NCBI RefSeq assembly: GCF_001949145.1
Contig: NW_019091476.1
Span: forward strand, 234,267 to 282,009
Origin: Acanthaster planci
Lineage: Eukaryota > Echinodermata > Asteroidea > Valvatida > Acanthasteridae
DNA: 47,743 bases
Direction of reading: 5' to 3'
Position 1 is the first letter of the stretch; every line of letters starts with the position of its first letter. This document shows, one piece after another, positions 12,701 to 22,000 of this stretch. The notes beneath the pieces were generated by a model. That model had not been told where the DNA came from. It saw only the letters and a program-made list of their open reading frames with translations, and searched no databases. Position numbers and translations under genes: made by a program.

Positions 12701-14709
12701 TCGTCTTCCACTGGGCTCCCACCAAATTTGGAGTGCAACATGGAAGCATGATACAAACCACACAGTTGGGGGGGAATGGGTCAGATTTCCACCTTGTGAA
12801 TATAAAATCTCAACAACTATGTTGGCACGGATCCAGACTAAGATTTGTCATGGTCAAGATGGTAAGAATATTAAGTCCCCCCAAAACAGTTACTACAAAT
12901 GTGACCAGCTACACATCATTTCAACTTAGCCAGCAACAGCAACATATCCGCAAATTTTTGGGGATCGTATTTTTGGGATTCACCTTGGTAGATGACTATG
13001 ACATCATGCTCAATAACTGTAGAGTTGACATGGCAGAGTTGTTCGATTTCTTCACAAGTCCCTTCACAAGTCCAGTCACGAGGCTCGTCACACGTAACAG
13101 GGTGAACAATGACAAAGGAATGCTTTTGTCACAGCTCATTTGAATAGCTTGTGAATTGGCTTAAGACTGAATGACTTATGATGGGCTTGTGATGGACTTA
13201 CAGGGGCTTGTGACGGACTCAAATACAACACTGTGATATGGAGGTACAAAAATAGAATACAGGGCCTCTCCACTCAATATCCTTGCATCCATGGCTGCGT
13301 GGATGCACAGTCGAGTCAGTCGCCTGTGTGTGTATGTGCACAAAACGATTTTTTGACAGGCGAAAAAAAGTCCGCTGATTAGACTTGCTCCTGTATTCAT
13401 TGCTTGGGAGGATGTTTTTAGAAGTCGGCAGAACGTTTTCAATTGTGGGAGAGGGGGATAACATTTAACACTGAATTCGTCCCGAGTCTACAAATGAAAA
13501 GTGGAGGGGCCAAAATGCAAATTTTAAAAAGTGGGGGGGAGGGAATTTGAAGGGAAATAAAGTCCAACAATCAGACATGTAAAAGACTGGCGTCATATGG
13601 TTACCCATGAATTAAAGTACAAAAGCCACCTTGCCCTTTGTCTGGCCTTTCACCCTAGCCAGTTCCAAGCCAGAGATAAAGCCATCCCCCTTTTGTTTTG
13701 CATCTAATCCTTTCACCGCCCAGTCGTGAAATTTATCATTTTCCAAGAATACACCACAAACAACATGCGTAACACAGGGATTGATTGTGCCTTCAGCCGT
13801 CCAAGATCAGCCAATCGTTCTCTATTCGTGCTGTAAAGTCAAGGCCAGAATCCACGCATCCAGGAATCTGTGCATCCAGGCATTTGGAAATATAGTGCCC
13901 TCTCAGGCTAAATTCACTTTTTTTCTCAACACTGTAGCCACTTTTTATAGCTGCCAACCAGGTACTTGGTTTGAATTTTTTCAACCATTTCCATTCATTC
14001 TGTGTTGCTTTGTTATCAAAAAGACCTCTTTCAGCATTGTTGCCAGTGATTGTGGGAGGTATGTTCACACGTGGCCTGCGCTCTAATTTCTATGGTCACT
14101 AGACAATGTTGCATTCCCCGATATGCCAAATTGGAGTCCGACACTACTGCGCAGCCATCATCTACAAAAACATGGTTTTCGTGTGGCCCTCATTCTAATT
14201 ACTCCGACATGGTTGATGTTGTGAAAAAAGGACAGGGTTTTGAGTTTTAAAGGAAATTATGTGTAGGATGGGCCTATAATATGGGGAAACTGTGTTTTAA
14301 CACGACACATGGTGGATTCAAATTTGCGTGGCTGGTTAATTTTTCCCAAATTGGGTCATAACCAGTCAGGAAAATAAGGAGAGCACTGCCTCCGGTTTTA
14401 TGGGGGGATCTGACCGATTTTACAAGATCAAAATGACAAAAAAAGGGGGTCCCCAAATATACAAGCCCTAAATTTTATACATATAAATACTGTTGAAGGT
14501 TGACAATATATCAATATACGTAGGATGATATGATACGGTAACCTTCCTTGAAGTTGAAGCATCCTTGAAGGTAGGGCCTTATGCTTATTAGATGTTGCTC
14601 TGTAATCACCTAAGTTTTTGATCAAGAACCATACGAATGGAGTGGAATTTGACCAGATTTTATCAAAATAACAAACCTTTTGAGATCCAGCTTCAACCAC
14701 ATCTGCCAT
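3784..14709 (-). CDS. YIPF6: Yip1 domain family member 6 (Golgi/ER multi-pass membrane protein), seven coding exons
   Basis: Minus-strand exons in order: 14677-14709, 11665-11787, 9985-10063, 9253-9295, 8523-8669, 4155-4312, 3784-3902. All junctions are GT...AG and phases agree. They encode 233 residues plus TGA, against 236 in human YIPF6. The N-terminus starts MADVVEAGSQK; a cytosolic acidic part with HPVEGDITIP (about residues 23-32) follows, then MRDFKAVGVKLFHVLYP (53-69). The Yip1 membrane domain runs from WDLWGPL (79) to the end, with NSKLLGG (134-140), FFQSVCVLGYCILPL and FLADSQPQHRKLLAVYP, all typical of the family. The start is the first ATG after an upstream stretch with no in-frame ATG. 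Known role: Yip1 proteins work in ER-Golgi vesicle traffic with Rab GTPases. Intron 5 (4313-8522) hosts a lectin-like gene on the opposite strand, and introns 1-3 carry TTAA-flanked repeats. Confidence 0.95.
4645..4861. repeat. Perfect 58-bp-arm palindrome flanked by 15-bp direct repeats
   Basis: Bases 4668-4725 and 4750-4807 are exact reverse complements over 58 bp around a 24-nt spacer. Imperfect complementarity extends the arms to about 4647-4725 and 4750-4824, with one substitution and one 4-bp indel. The 15-mer TTAAGAAACAAATTA occurs at 4645-4659 and again at 4847-4861, bracketing the structure. It lies in YIPF6 intron 5. It is probably a young foldback miniature element. Confidence 0.9.
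6485..7174 (+). CDS. Secreted C-type lectin-like plus PAN/apple domain protein, intronless, nested in YIPF6 intron 5
   Basis: One uninterrupted frame of 229 residues with a favourable start context (A at -3). Residues 1-24 or so form a signal peptide with a hydrophobic core (LLGGWLALLVFI). Residues 27-141 look like a long-form C-type lectin-like domain: the initial CPQGW hairpin, FEQCKGLGAQLLVLNSEQE, FWLGC (88-92), GEWVCSD (97-103) and the late cysteines (C117, C132, C140). The calcium/sugar motifs EPN/QPD and WND are absent, so classical sugar binding is doubtful. Residues 151-225 resemble a PAN/apple module, with C164, the CCEAC cluster (181-185), C191, C201 and C223. NxS/T sites are at 38, 51, 80, 158 and 205. 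It lies antisense to YIPF6. No clear AATAAA follows closely, and a 5' non-coding exon cannot be excluded. The fold assignments come from motif reading; partner and function are unknown. Confidence 0.85.
   Translation: MHVKVQSILLGGWLALLVFIHSVDTTCLGCPQGWTYYNKSCDFVITNSRLNWTKGFEQCKGLGAQLLVLNSEQERHFIRNLTKNTFRFWLGCKVIDGEWVCSDDKQQPLATHSSNTCLELESAIDKVDRVSCGAIRQRVCEKQIPPSAVHCQATQDANLTKPGCLLGHAYKATNSKNPIQCCEACHKDPNCRSFNLEGKICHLNNVSISQVDADKFVTTVDNCIHYTLD
7831..8180. repeat. Inverted-repeat element, about 350 bp, in YIPF6 intron 5
   Basis: The left end (7831-7858, containing AACAGTTGTGCTTCC) is mirrored by the right end (8153-8180, reverse complement AATAGTTGTGCTTCC) with few mismatches over about 28 bp. 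No coding capacity. It is probably a decayed miniature transposable element, and clear target-site duplications were not found. Confidence 0.55.
9323..9511. repeat. piggyBac-like miniature element with TTAA ends, YIPF6 intron 3
   Basis: TTAA at 9323-9326 and 9508-9511 bracket about 181 bp. The inner termini are CCCCTTCGCTCCGGGA on the left and, as reverse complement of the right end, CTCCTTCACGGCGGGA. TTAA duplication with inverted repeats starting C-C/T is the piggyBac pattern. It sits 27 bases from the 3' splice site of YIPF6 exon 4. Confidence 0.65.
10869..11417. repeat. piggyBac-like miniature element with TTAA ends, YIPF6 intron 2
   Basis: TTAA at 10869-10872 and 11414-11417 flank termini that share an exact 11-bp inverted repeat, CCACTTGCTGC. 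The inner portion (about 540 bp) shows no transposase. It is the clearest of the three TTAA elements. Confidence 0.75.
12027..12383. repeat. TTAA-flanked repeat interrupted by an assembly gap, YIPF6 intron 1
   Basis: TTAA at 12027-12030 and 12380-12383 flank termini beginning CCCTCC on both ends (TTAACCCTCCATTGG, and TTAACCCTCCTATG as reverse complement). The middle is lost in the run of N. The exact inverted repeat is only six bases, so this is weaker than the other two. Confidence 0.5.
12091..12269. other. Assembly gap (179 N)
   Basis: An unbroken run of N inside YIPF6 intron 1. Sequence on both sides is non-coding. Apparent open frames across it are artefacts. Confidence 1.
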
Positions 14710-15643
14710 TTCTGACGTGTATCGTGTCTGGAATCCAATTTCCAACACAATAACAATTAACAGCGAAAGAGAAAATTGTCATTGGCGGCCAGACTAGGTA
14801 CACGTAGTCTTTTTCGGGTCGTTATAGCTTTCACGTAACACAAATTGCACAACACACAGTACTATATACTTCTGACACTGCTGCATTGTAGCTCCATGCT
14901 CTTTGCCTTTTCAATTACTGCAGTTGCTTGAGCAGATTGAAAGTTGTCTCACGCAGCAGTGTATTACGCTCTGATAGGTGTGGCGGTCGAGTACGAGCGG
15001 GCCGCGCCTACGGAAATCGCCCCATGCATTATTGGCCATGGGGGCGCTATTACCAAATATTGTACATGTACAAAGTTTAGCAGAGTTCTATTCATGTCTG
15101 TGACCCCAACCTTGTGCACCCCAACTACAGCATGCAGTCCAACTATAGTTGAGACTGGCCCAATTGCAGTGCGTGCATGAAAAAGTCATTTTGTTTACAC
15201 CAGCAAATCTGTGCTGGCAGAAATTAGGTTTTTATAATGAAGTCCCATATTTTAGATGAATTATGTTAGATGTGAGCTGCATAAACTCGGGGAAGGTTGA
15301 GAAAATTTCTACAGAGATTGGCCAGCCCAACTTTACTGCTGCAGCACTCAAGCTGGGACTGTCCCGACTATAGTTGGGACAGACACTATAGTTGGGCGTA
15401 ACGAGTCAACCTTTCTGGCGGCTTCAGGTACTGAGGTGAACGCACTTTTGCTATGCAAAGGCAACGTGCATTTTGTTTTCGCCTCCACTGACCAGGGTCA
15501 CGCAAAGTCGTGTCCGCGAATATTCTTTCCTCCATAACCAAATTGTCTCTGTACCGGCCGGAGTCGAGTAACTGGGTTCGATCTGTTCTTTATCACGTTG
15601 GGAATAAATAGCTTGATTGTATTGCAAGGGCACCGTGAACATA
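14710..15643. promoter_or_regulatory. Head-to-head intergenic region, probable shared promoter of YIPF6 and the MAPEG gene
   Basis: The start codons of YIPF6 (minus) and the MAPEG gene (plus) are 934 bases apart, so both promoters should lie here. A minus-strand CCAAT word occurs near 14780, about 70 bases upstream of the YIPF6 ATG. A GC-rich patch with GCGGGCCGCGCC lies near 15000. No TATA box could be assigned with confidence. A repeat element occupies 15120-15396. Transcription starts are unknown. Confidence 0.45.
15120..15396. repeat. Inverted-repeat element with CAACTATAGTTG palindromes between YIPF6 and MAPEG
   Basis: The left end CCCAACTACAG (15120-15130) mirrors the right end CTATAGTTGGG (15386-15396) with one mismatch. 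Related palindromes recur inside: CAACTATAGTTG near 15140, and TGTCCCGACTATAGTTGGGACA near 15360-15381, a 22-base palindrome with one mismatched pair. There is no coding content; it is probably a miniature element. Confidence 0.55.
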
Positions 15644-18600
15644 ATGAGCGCGAGTACTTTGTCACTGCTTCTTCGTGACGAGGAAATGATTTTCCCAGCC
15701 ATCGTTTCCTTAATGCACGCACTTCAAATGGGTAAGCTGGAGCTGGTCAGGACATGTCAGGAGCCTTCCCTGTGCCACTGTGGCTTTGAAACTAGAAAGG
15801 GCATTTTCTTATAGACCCCTGCGTATGAAGTCACGTTAGAGTACCCCCTAGCCCCACAAATAGGGCTGGTGTGGCTCTCTTTTACAATCTGTCTCTTATC
15901 TGTTGGAGATTGAAATATGGTCACCGTCCACCTTGTGTGATAGAGATAACAGGGTTACCACCAAATCAGTTTCAGATTTTAAACTTTTAATTCGGACATA
16001 CAGGATCGACGAAAGTGGTGACACTTTTTCTCATAACCACGCGAGCGGCAAATCTGTTTTTAGCCAGTATTTGCCTACCATAGAGATAAATCATGTAAAT
16101 TGTATGATTGCTCATTTCGTTTTAATTTCTATTACTACCGGTGTAGTAATAAAGTTTGAGTGGCAAACAACAAATATTTTACACAAAATATCCCGTCTTT
16201 TCAAAGTTGATCTTCAAAAATTAATCATAGTTCATATTGTCATTGACACTTAGATTTAAGGAGACATGAAATCTTATTTTTGTGTTTTAAATTGTTGAAA
16301 CAAGCTTTCTTTCAATGTTACTTTGACTTTTCATTAACTACTTTGTGACAGTAAAAGGGAAAAACTTTAACATTTTGGTTTTCGTGCTCATGAGATTTCC
16401 ATATTCATGAGTTAAAACTTGATGTCATCCAAGGCAAACAGTGGTGTCCCCATACACTTAGCTCTGTGTACAAATGTATATTATAAGTTTCTACATTTTC
16501 TCAGAGTAAATTTCCACTTTTAACTCTTTATCATGCTAGGTCAAGTGTTTAGAAAAAATATTGTAATGGCAAATATTTCTTCAAAACTTTGTTTGGGTTC
16601 ATTGTGAGTTTTAAGGATGGATGTTTGTAAACGCTCATTGAGAGATACATGCAGTACCGTGTGGAAAAAATAAAAAAGTGTCTCTAAAATATTGTGATGA
16701 AGGGATTTTCAGAGAATGGAAAAACTGCAGCTGCCTTGTCACTTTTAATGACAGGAAGTAGTTTAAAACACATAAATGTGGATAGAAACAAGGTTAGCTG
16801 AATGGCCAATGCATTTCTCCTATAATCATTAGCATATTTTTTAGTTAACTTGTGGTTCTGAAAAGCCGAGTGTGTTAAACAGTTTCCAGAGGTTGTACAA
16901 CAGAGTACCATCCCCCAAACAAAGCACGAAAGAGAGGAACAAAAGCGTATACATTAAAAAGTACATAACAAACAAAACTAGAAGACTTGCAAAACTTAAT
17001 TTGAATAGATTTTGAATTTTGTATCCCAGCTGTGATGGCAAAGGCTGTCGGGGGCTTGCGTGGTAAGTTTAAGATCTCACCACCTGCTACCAGCGGAGAC
17101 CCAGGCTTTGAGAGGGGACTCAGGGCACAGTGAGTGCACAGATTTTTCTGATACAGTCTTTTACCTTATAAAGCCAAGTTTTATTTGATCTCCAGTAATC
17201 AAGTCCCAGATCTCGGGCTTTTCAGTTGTCAATTACATACATGTATTTAAGTTGAACGTAGATTTTTCTTATGGTCACTTGCAGGTCGCATGTACGTACT
17301 CATCATGCACATCTGCCAGTGCATTGAGCACAGTATGCCAATAATATGGTCAATGGAACAAGTAAACATTCTTGGCCTGGCCAACCTCATTCTTGGGACA
17401 AATGAGCGCACTGGTGGACTGACCCCATATCTCTAAGAGTTAAAGGGTCTGGAGTCCTGTAACTGAACCCTCCACACAGCTTGGTGCTCCTGTGTCATTT
17501 GGCCATCTGATTGAAAAATGTCTGAGCTGGCAGAAATTTCCTGAGTTGCCTGGTATTTAAACCATTTCATTCTTGCACCATCTGGGGGAAAAAAGCAGTA
17601 CAAAGTACATGAGGAAATCACTAGAAACATAGAGGAATAGGTAAAGTTCCCACAAAAGAATCCAGCGGCATCAACCCGGTTATGAAAACTGTGCCAGTAG
17701 GAGCGATGTGACAGTGGGTTGAATCATAATCTACTTGTACATGTAGGTCTCTCAGGAAGGCAGACTAACCTTTGTAACTGCATGTTTGCTTAGCCAACAT
17801 TAGCCACGTGGAAAGACATGATTCCAGTGGTAGCTTTTGATCTGATGGACCCAACTTACTCGCCACTTCTAATTTTTGTTTGTAGGCAGAACACTTTAGA
17901 GTTTTCGCCCATTTTTCTGATCCTTCTGTGGGTTTCGGCCAAGTATTTGAACCCGGGTAAGTGCTTGTCTGAAAAGTAGCTGGTAAACCCCAGTCCAAAC
18001 CAATAGTATTGAGTCCCAACCAACAGTATTGAGTCCCTTAGCCCTGATAACTAAGGTTCCTAGAAGGGGTCAATCTATCTCGCTATTAGCAGAGAAAAAC
18101 CTTCTTGTGACTCAACCCAACATGTACATTATGGGCATGGACAGGATTTTGTTTTTGGGGGAGTGGGGGTAAGGCACTCAGCAGCAGGCAGACAAACTCT
18201 ACTGGAACGAGGTCAGTGCAGAGGACTTCCACAGCAAATTGTTGCGTTTTCCCCTCTCCTCCGTGTTTGTTGTTTCTTTTGTTATTTCCTTTTTTTTTTC
18301 TTGTGGGGGAACCCCTCCTACATACCCCCTTGAAGCCCAAGACCTGCACACCAGTGACCGATAACAGTTGGGCTCCTAGGGAACAAAGTGCAAAGAATTC
18401 CTTCCTGAAATCAGAGTACATAACCTGGTCCTGGTCTCTCCCATCAAATTTTCAAATTGCTGAGTACAGTTCTCCAGTGACTTGTTTCTCTCCTTCTTGT
18501 TGCTAGTCCTCGCAAGTTTGACTGCACTTCTGTACCTCAAGGCTCGCTCTGATTACTTCTCTGGGTACTGTGCCAGTGCAGAAAAGAGGTATGAATCCGA

Positions 18601-20175
18601 GATCACATAGCATCATGTAGCGGCGCAAGATGGAGAACTTCACCGTGAATGTGCCCACGTTGTAATCACACGGGTGCCATTTGAGCGAGTTCATGTTAAT
18701 GCACAGGCACGGGTGCTGCACCAGGCACGCACACCACGTGCACAGGTGCAGCCCCTGTGCTTCTGCATTAACCTGCACTGTGCAGGTGTATCACCTGCTC
18801 GATTGGTACCCGTGGGGATTATACGGTTTGGCAGAGTTCTCCATCTTGCGGCGCTGTAGGACTTTTGGTCTGAAGAGCCACATTGTAGTATGTTTAGTGG
18901 AGAAATAGATTGTGAGGAACCACAGAACACTTCCCTTGATACGACATTTCTAGGGGATGGGCACAAACACACAGAAACTTCTCAAATTTCTTCATCCAAG
19001 CTTTAGACTAAAACCAATTTCCACGTTTCTCTAGAAGGTGATTCCTACATTCTTTTAGTTTGGAAAGCACAGAATGGACTTGTGCAGCTTGTTGCATTAT
19101 GCTTCCCATTTCCTGGATGAGACTTGGGCATAAAGAAAAAATCCATGAAACATCTAGCAGAGGGTTGTAACAGTGAAACAAAAAATACTCTGGGCTTTCA
19201 TCAACATCTGATCCTGCAAGTCCTCATTAAAGTACCATTTTGCTCGTGGAATTAATTCCTAAAGATTTTTTCAAGGATATTGACACGGCTTATTATTAAT
19301 CCTGCAAGGGATTTTTTTAGTGACCTCTGTTCACCACTTACATCAGAGATTAGGTTGCAGACCTGCCAGAGAATTCTTATCGCTGAAAAGTACTCCACTA
19401 GCAACAGTTGAGAAGCCAGGTTTCCATGGATGGCTAAACAAACAAATGCCGTTTTCAAGGCCCATTAAGTATTATACTGTACCTGTTAATCTCAATCAAA
19501 GATTGTGGTTGTTCAAAGTTCGAGGATGAGGCCATGTACATGACAGCCACAAGTGAACTTCAACCCATGTGGCATGGTTCCACCCAAGAGAAGTAAAAAG
19601 GTCACGCTTAGTGACAACGCTCAATCTGTTCTTAGTCGCACTAAGGAGCAAATACTTTGACAATATTGCAAGCACCATGAACACGATGTTCATGGTGCTT
19701 TTTCAGTACCTGTCTATGACAGGGAAATGATTTTTGAAGGGATCAAAATGTTTGTCAAGAAAGGATTTCTCTCCCACGTGGTTCTGACGATATAAATTTT
19801 GCACTTGGTTTTTTTTTTGCACTCTCAGAAAACATAGCATGATCCTGGATGATTTAACCTCTGAAACTAAAGGATTTGGCGGCAAAAAACATATTTAAAA
19901 CCACAAAAAGAACTTAATCCCAACAAGGTGAAATCCTCTAATTTCAATATGATTGGACACACATACACCCTGGTGGGTTTAGACCGAAGAAATCACACTA
20001 CTGTTATTTCTCTCCCTGTAGACTCAGACCATTCAAACGCAGTGTGCTGATCATACAGGTTCTGTTGTTGTACAGTGCTATTGGCCTGATCCACACTGCC
20101 CTGACGGCGTACTTCAACATCAACATTCCCCAGAAAGTGGGTTTGGACAAGTATATTCCACTTGGTAAACTGTAA
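15644..20175 (+). CDS. MAPEG-family membrane enzyme, MGST2 / leukotriene C4 synthase / FLAP-like, five exons
   Basis: Exons 15644-15731, 17030-17129, 17886-17956, 18507-18588 and 20022-20175, all GT...AG and phase-consistent, encode 164 residues. The translation aligns without gaps to LTC4S/MGST2 over the core: FERGLRAQQN (56-65), SPIFLILLW (70-78), YLKARSDYFSGY (96-107) and AEKRL (111-115), with hydrophobic helices at about 15-36, 70-90, 87-100 and 121-138. Relative to human LTC4S numbering (offset 10), Arg51 is R61, Asn55 is N65, Glu58 is E68, Tyr93 is Y103, Tyr97 is Y107 and catalytic Arg104 is R114. Cys56 is replaced by T66. Retention of the glutathione-site arginines favours an enzyme over FLAP, which lacks Arg51. 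Known of the family: ER or nuclear-envelope trimers that conjugate glutathione or handle arachidonate products. The actual substrate is unknown. An intense GTAAGT inside exon 2 (17063) must be ignored by the splicing machinery. Confidence 0.88.
18616..18860. repeat. Imperfect foldback element of about 245 bp in MAPEG intron 4
   Basis: The whole segment is self-complementary around a centre near 18738. The outer arm GCGGCGCAAGATGGAGAACT on the left reappears almost unchanged as the reverse complement of the right end (GCGCCGCAAGATGGAGAACT). Further paired blocks such as TTAATGCA and GCTGCACC follow inward. It is GC-rich compared with the surrounding intron. No open frame is convincing. Confidence 0.85.
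19670..19700. repeat. Perfect 14-bp hairpin, 3-nt loop, in MAPEG intron 4
   Basis: AAGCACCATGAACA (19670-19683) and TGTTCATGGTGCTT (19687-19700) pair exactly around CGA, followed by a T run. Function unknown. Confidence 0.8.
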
Positions 20176-21111
20176 CTCTCTGAAATAAGATCAAAACGAC
20201 CGCCAGCTGTTAAGGTTCACATGATAAGTTTGCAGCTCATGGTGTTTTACTCATTTTCACAAGCAACGGTTCTCAAAACTACAATTCGAGGGAAAAATGA
20301 GATTTTCAGCTTAGTGGATACAGTGCCCATGCTGTGCCATTTTGTGAAAATAGCTCGAAGAAAATGTGTGTGCACTTCTTTGAAACCAGCATGGTTTCAT
20401 TGACAGCAAGCTGAAGGAGTCCTTGTTTCAGCGCCCAATTAAAATAGCTGCCCAAGCTGCAACAAATTGCCCACGTACATGTAGAGCAAAAGATTTAATT
20501 GGGCATTGAACCCAAGGTCAACCTTCATCAGGTGCCAAAACTATTAACCCCAAAAATGTATTCAGTAATGTGTTTATGGTGATGCGACATAAAATAGGCC
20601 TGTAACACAATTCCAGAGCCAGATTTGTCTGTAAGAAAATCAAACATTCCGAATGTAACTGTGAGGCAAACTGAATGCCAGTCTGAATCATTCTGCTGAG
20701 GTTGGTTAGAAGGGTCAAAAATTAGTAAAAAAAATTTTTCAGCTGTGTAAAGAATTTGCTGGTAATGCATGCTACGAGCTTCTAGTTCAAGTCATTTATT
20801 GTAATAATTTTAAAAGATAAGATGCTGCTTTCAATAAATCAGTTTATAGACGTATGCTGTTGATTTATAGCATCACTTAACATGCTTAATGTGCAGACAG
20901 AATACTTCATTTCTTGAGACCTTTCTTGAAGGATGCCAGAAGCAGAATTGGTTGAGTTTTATTTTTCACAAATGTTAGAAAAATTTAAAGGAATCTTGCG
21001 AACTGAAATCAACTTTTCATATAATTTAATTCACTTCTTTTTTGTTAATTATCTGTTACATGTGGAATAAGAGTATTAATGCCCTGTGGTTTGATAATTG
21101 AAGATGAATGA

Positions 21112-21117
21112 AATAAA
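21112..21117 (+). promoter_or_regulatory. Candidate polyadenylation signal of the MAPEG gene
   Basis: AATAAA about 940 bases after the MAPEG stop codon, followed by a T/G-rich stretch. An earlier AATAAA at 20832-20837 is an alternative. Confidence 0.45.
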
Positions 21118-21705
21118 AGCAGTTTCTGATGACAGTGTTGGCTTGTTAATTGTTTCAATCTAGCCACTATTTTCCACAGTCATTACATGTTTTTGTTCCA
21201 AACACTATTTTGATTATCAAAGAGGAACACAATTGTACACATAACATATGTATATTATATGTTCAGTTGTTGCTAAGGTAGCAACATGCTGGAACACTGT
21301 CCCACAAAATCACTATTCTTTGCGAGCGAGCAAAAGGGCCAGTAACTGCAACTTTTGCAAATACTTGTATTTTTGTCAGTACCTCTTCCTACTAAAAGGT
21401 CACACTGAAATCATACCGCATTCGCCGGTTGAACACTCGCAGCACCAATGTTGAAGTTTTTGATTTGCATGATCAACACGTTGACTAAAAGAATCACTTT
21501 GAATGGATGTACATAATTTAAAAAGTTGAAAACAGCGATTTTGACACCTAGATTAATTCTGAAAATGTGTACTTTCTTAATCCATATCGGCTAAATCTTT
21601 GTATATAAGTTACACCTACATGTACCTAAAACTACATGTACCAGATAACAAATTCACAAATGTGAATATATATAACGTCGAGTGCCTGGCAGAAGGGCGT
21701 AAGCG

Positions 21706-22000
21706 CTTAGGCCCTTTTGCCGGGAAGCATGATCACTAAAAAACTTTTCCCGGCAAAAGGAGGTAAGTATGCAACTATTTTATTTTAATGAAATATGAAG
21801 ATTTCTTGGCAAAAAGTAAAAAAAAAAATTACCCAGTCCTTTAATAAGTTGTTCAAAAGTTGCTTTTTGTACAGCCCAGGTTGATTTTGTAATAAATTAT
21901 ACATCTGTTTTTACTAAATGAAGAGAGTATGTTTCTTACGCCCTTTTGCCGGGAACATTTTTTCTGCTGTGATCATGTTTCCCGTCGAAAGGGCGTAAGT
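21706..22000. repeat. Two related hairpins with CTTACGCCCTTTTGCCGGGAA arms
   Basis: The first hairpin runs 21706-21767 and the second about 21935-21999. All four arms are versions of one 21-mer, CTTA(G/C)(G/C)(C/T)CCTTTTGCCGGGAA, facing inward in each hairpin. The loops share GATCA. The copies are about 230 bp apart, consistent with a tandem duplication or the two ends of one element. Confidence 0.75.

Noticed and set aside
12670-13143. 157-codon plus-strand open frame in YIPF6 intron 1
   Set aside because: No recognisable motif, and it runs through the TCACAAGYCC repeat; most likely chance.
15570-15585. tRNA B-box-like GGTTCGATC
   Set aside because: No A box at the right distance and no cloverleaf could be folded around it.
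17285-17413. Possible MAPEG exon after an AG at 17284 with a membrane-like translation
   Set aside because: Phase fits, but it replaces the conserved FER..RAQQN motif. The correct exon 2 reads through 17063 to 17129 and joins 17886-17956, matching MGST2/LTC4S without gaps.
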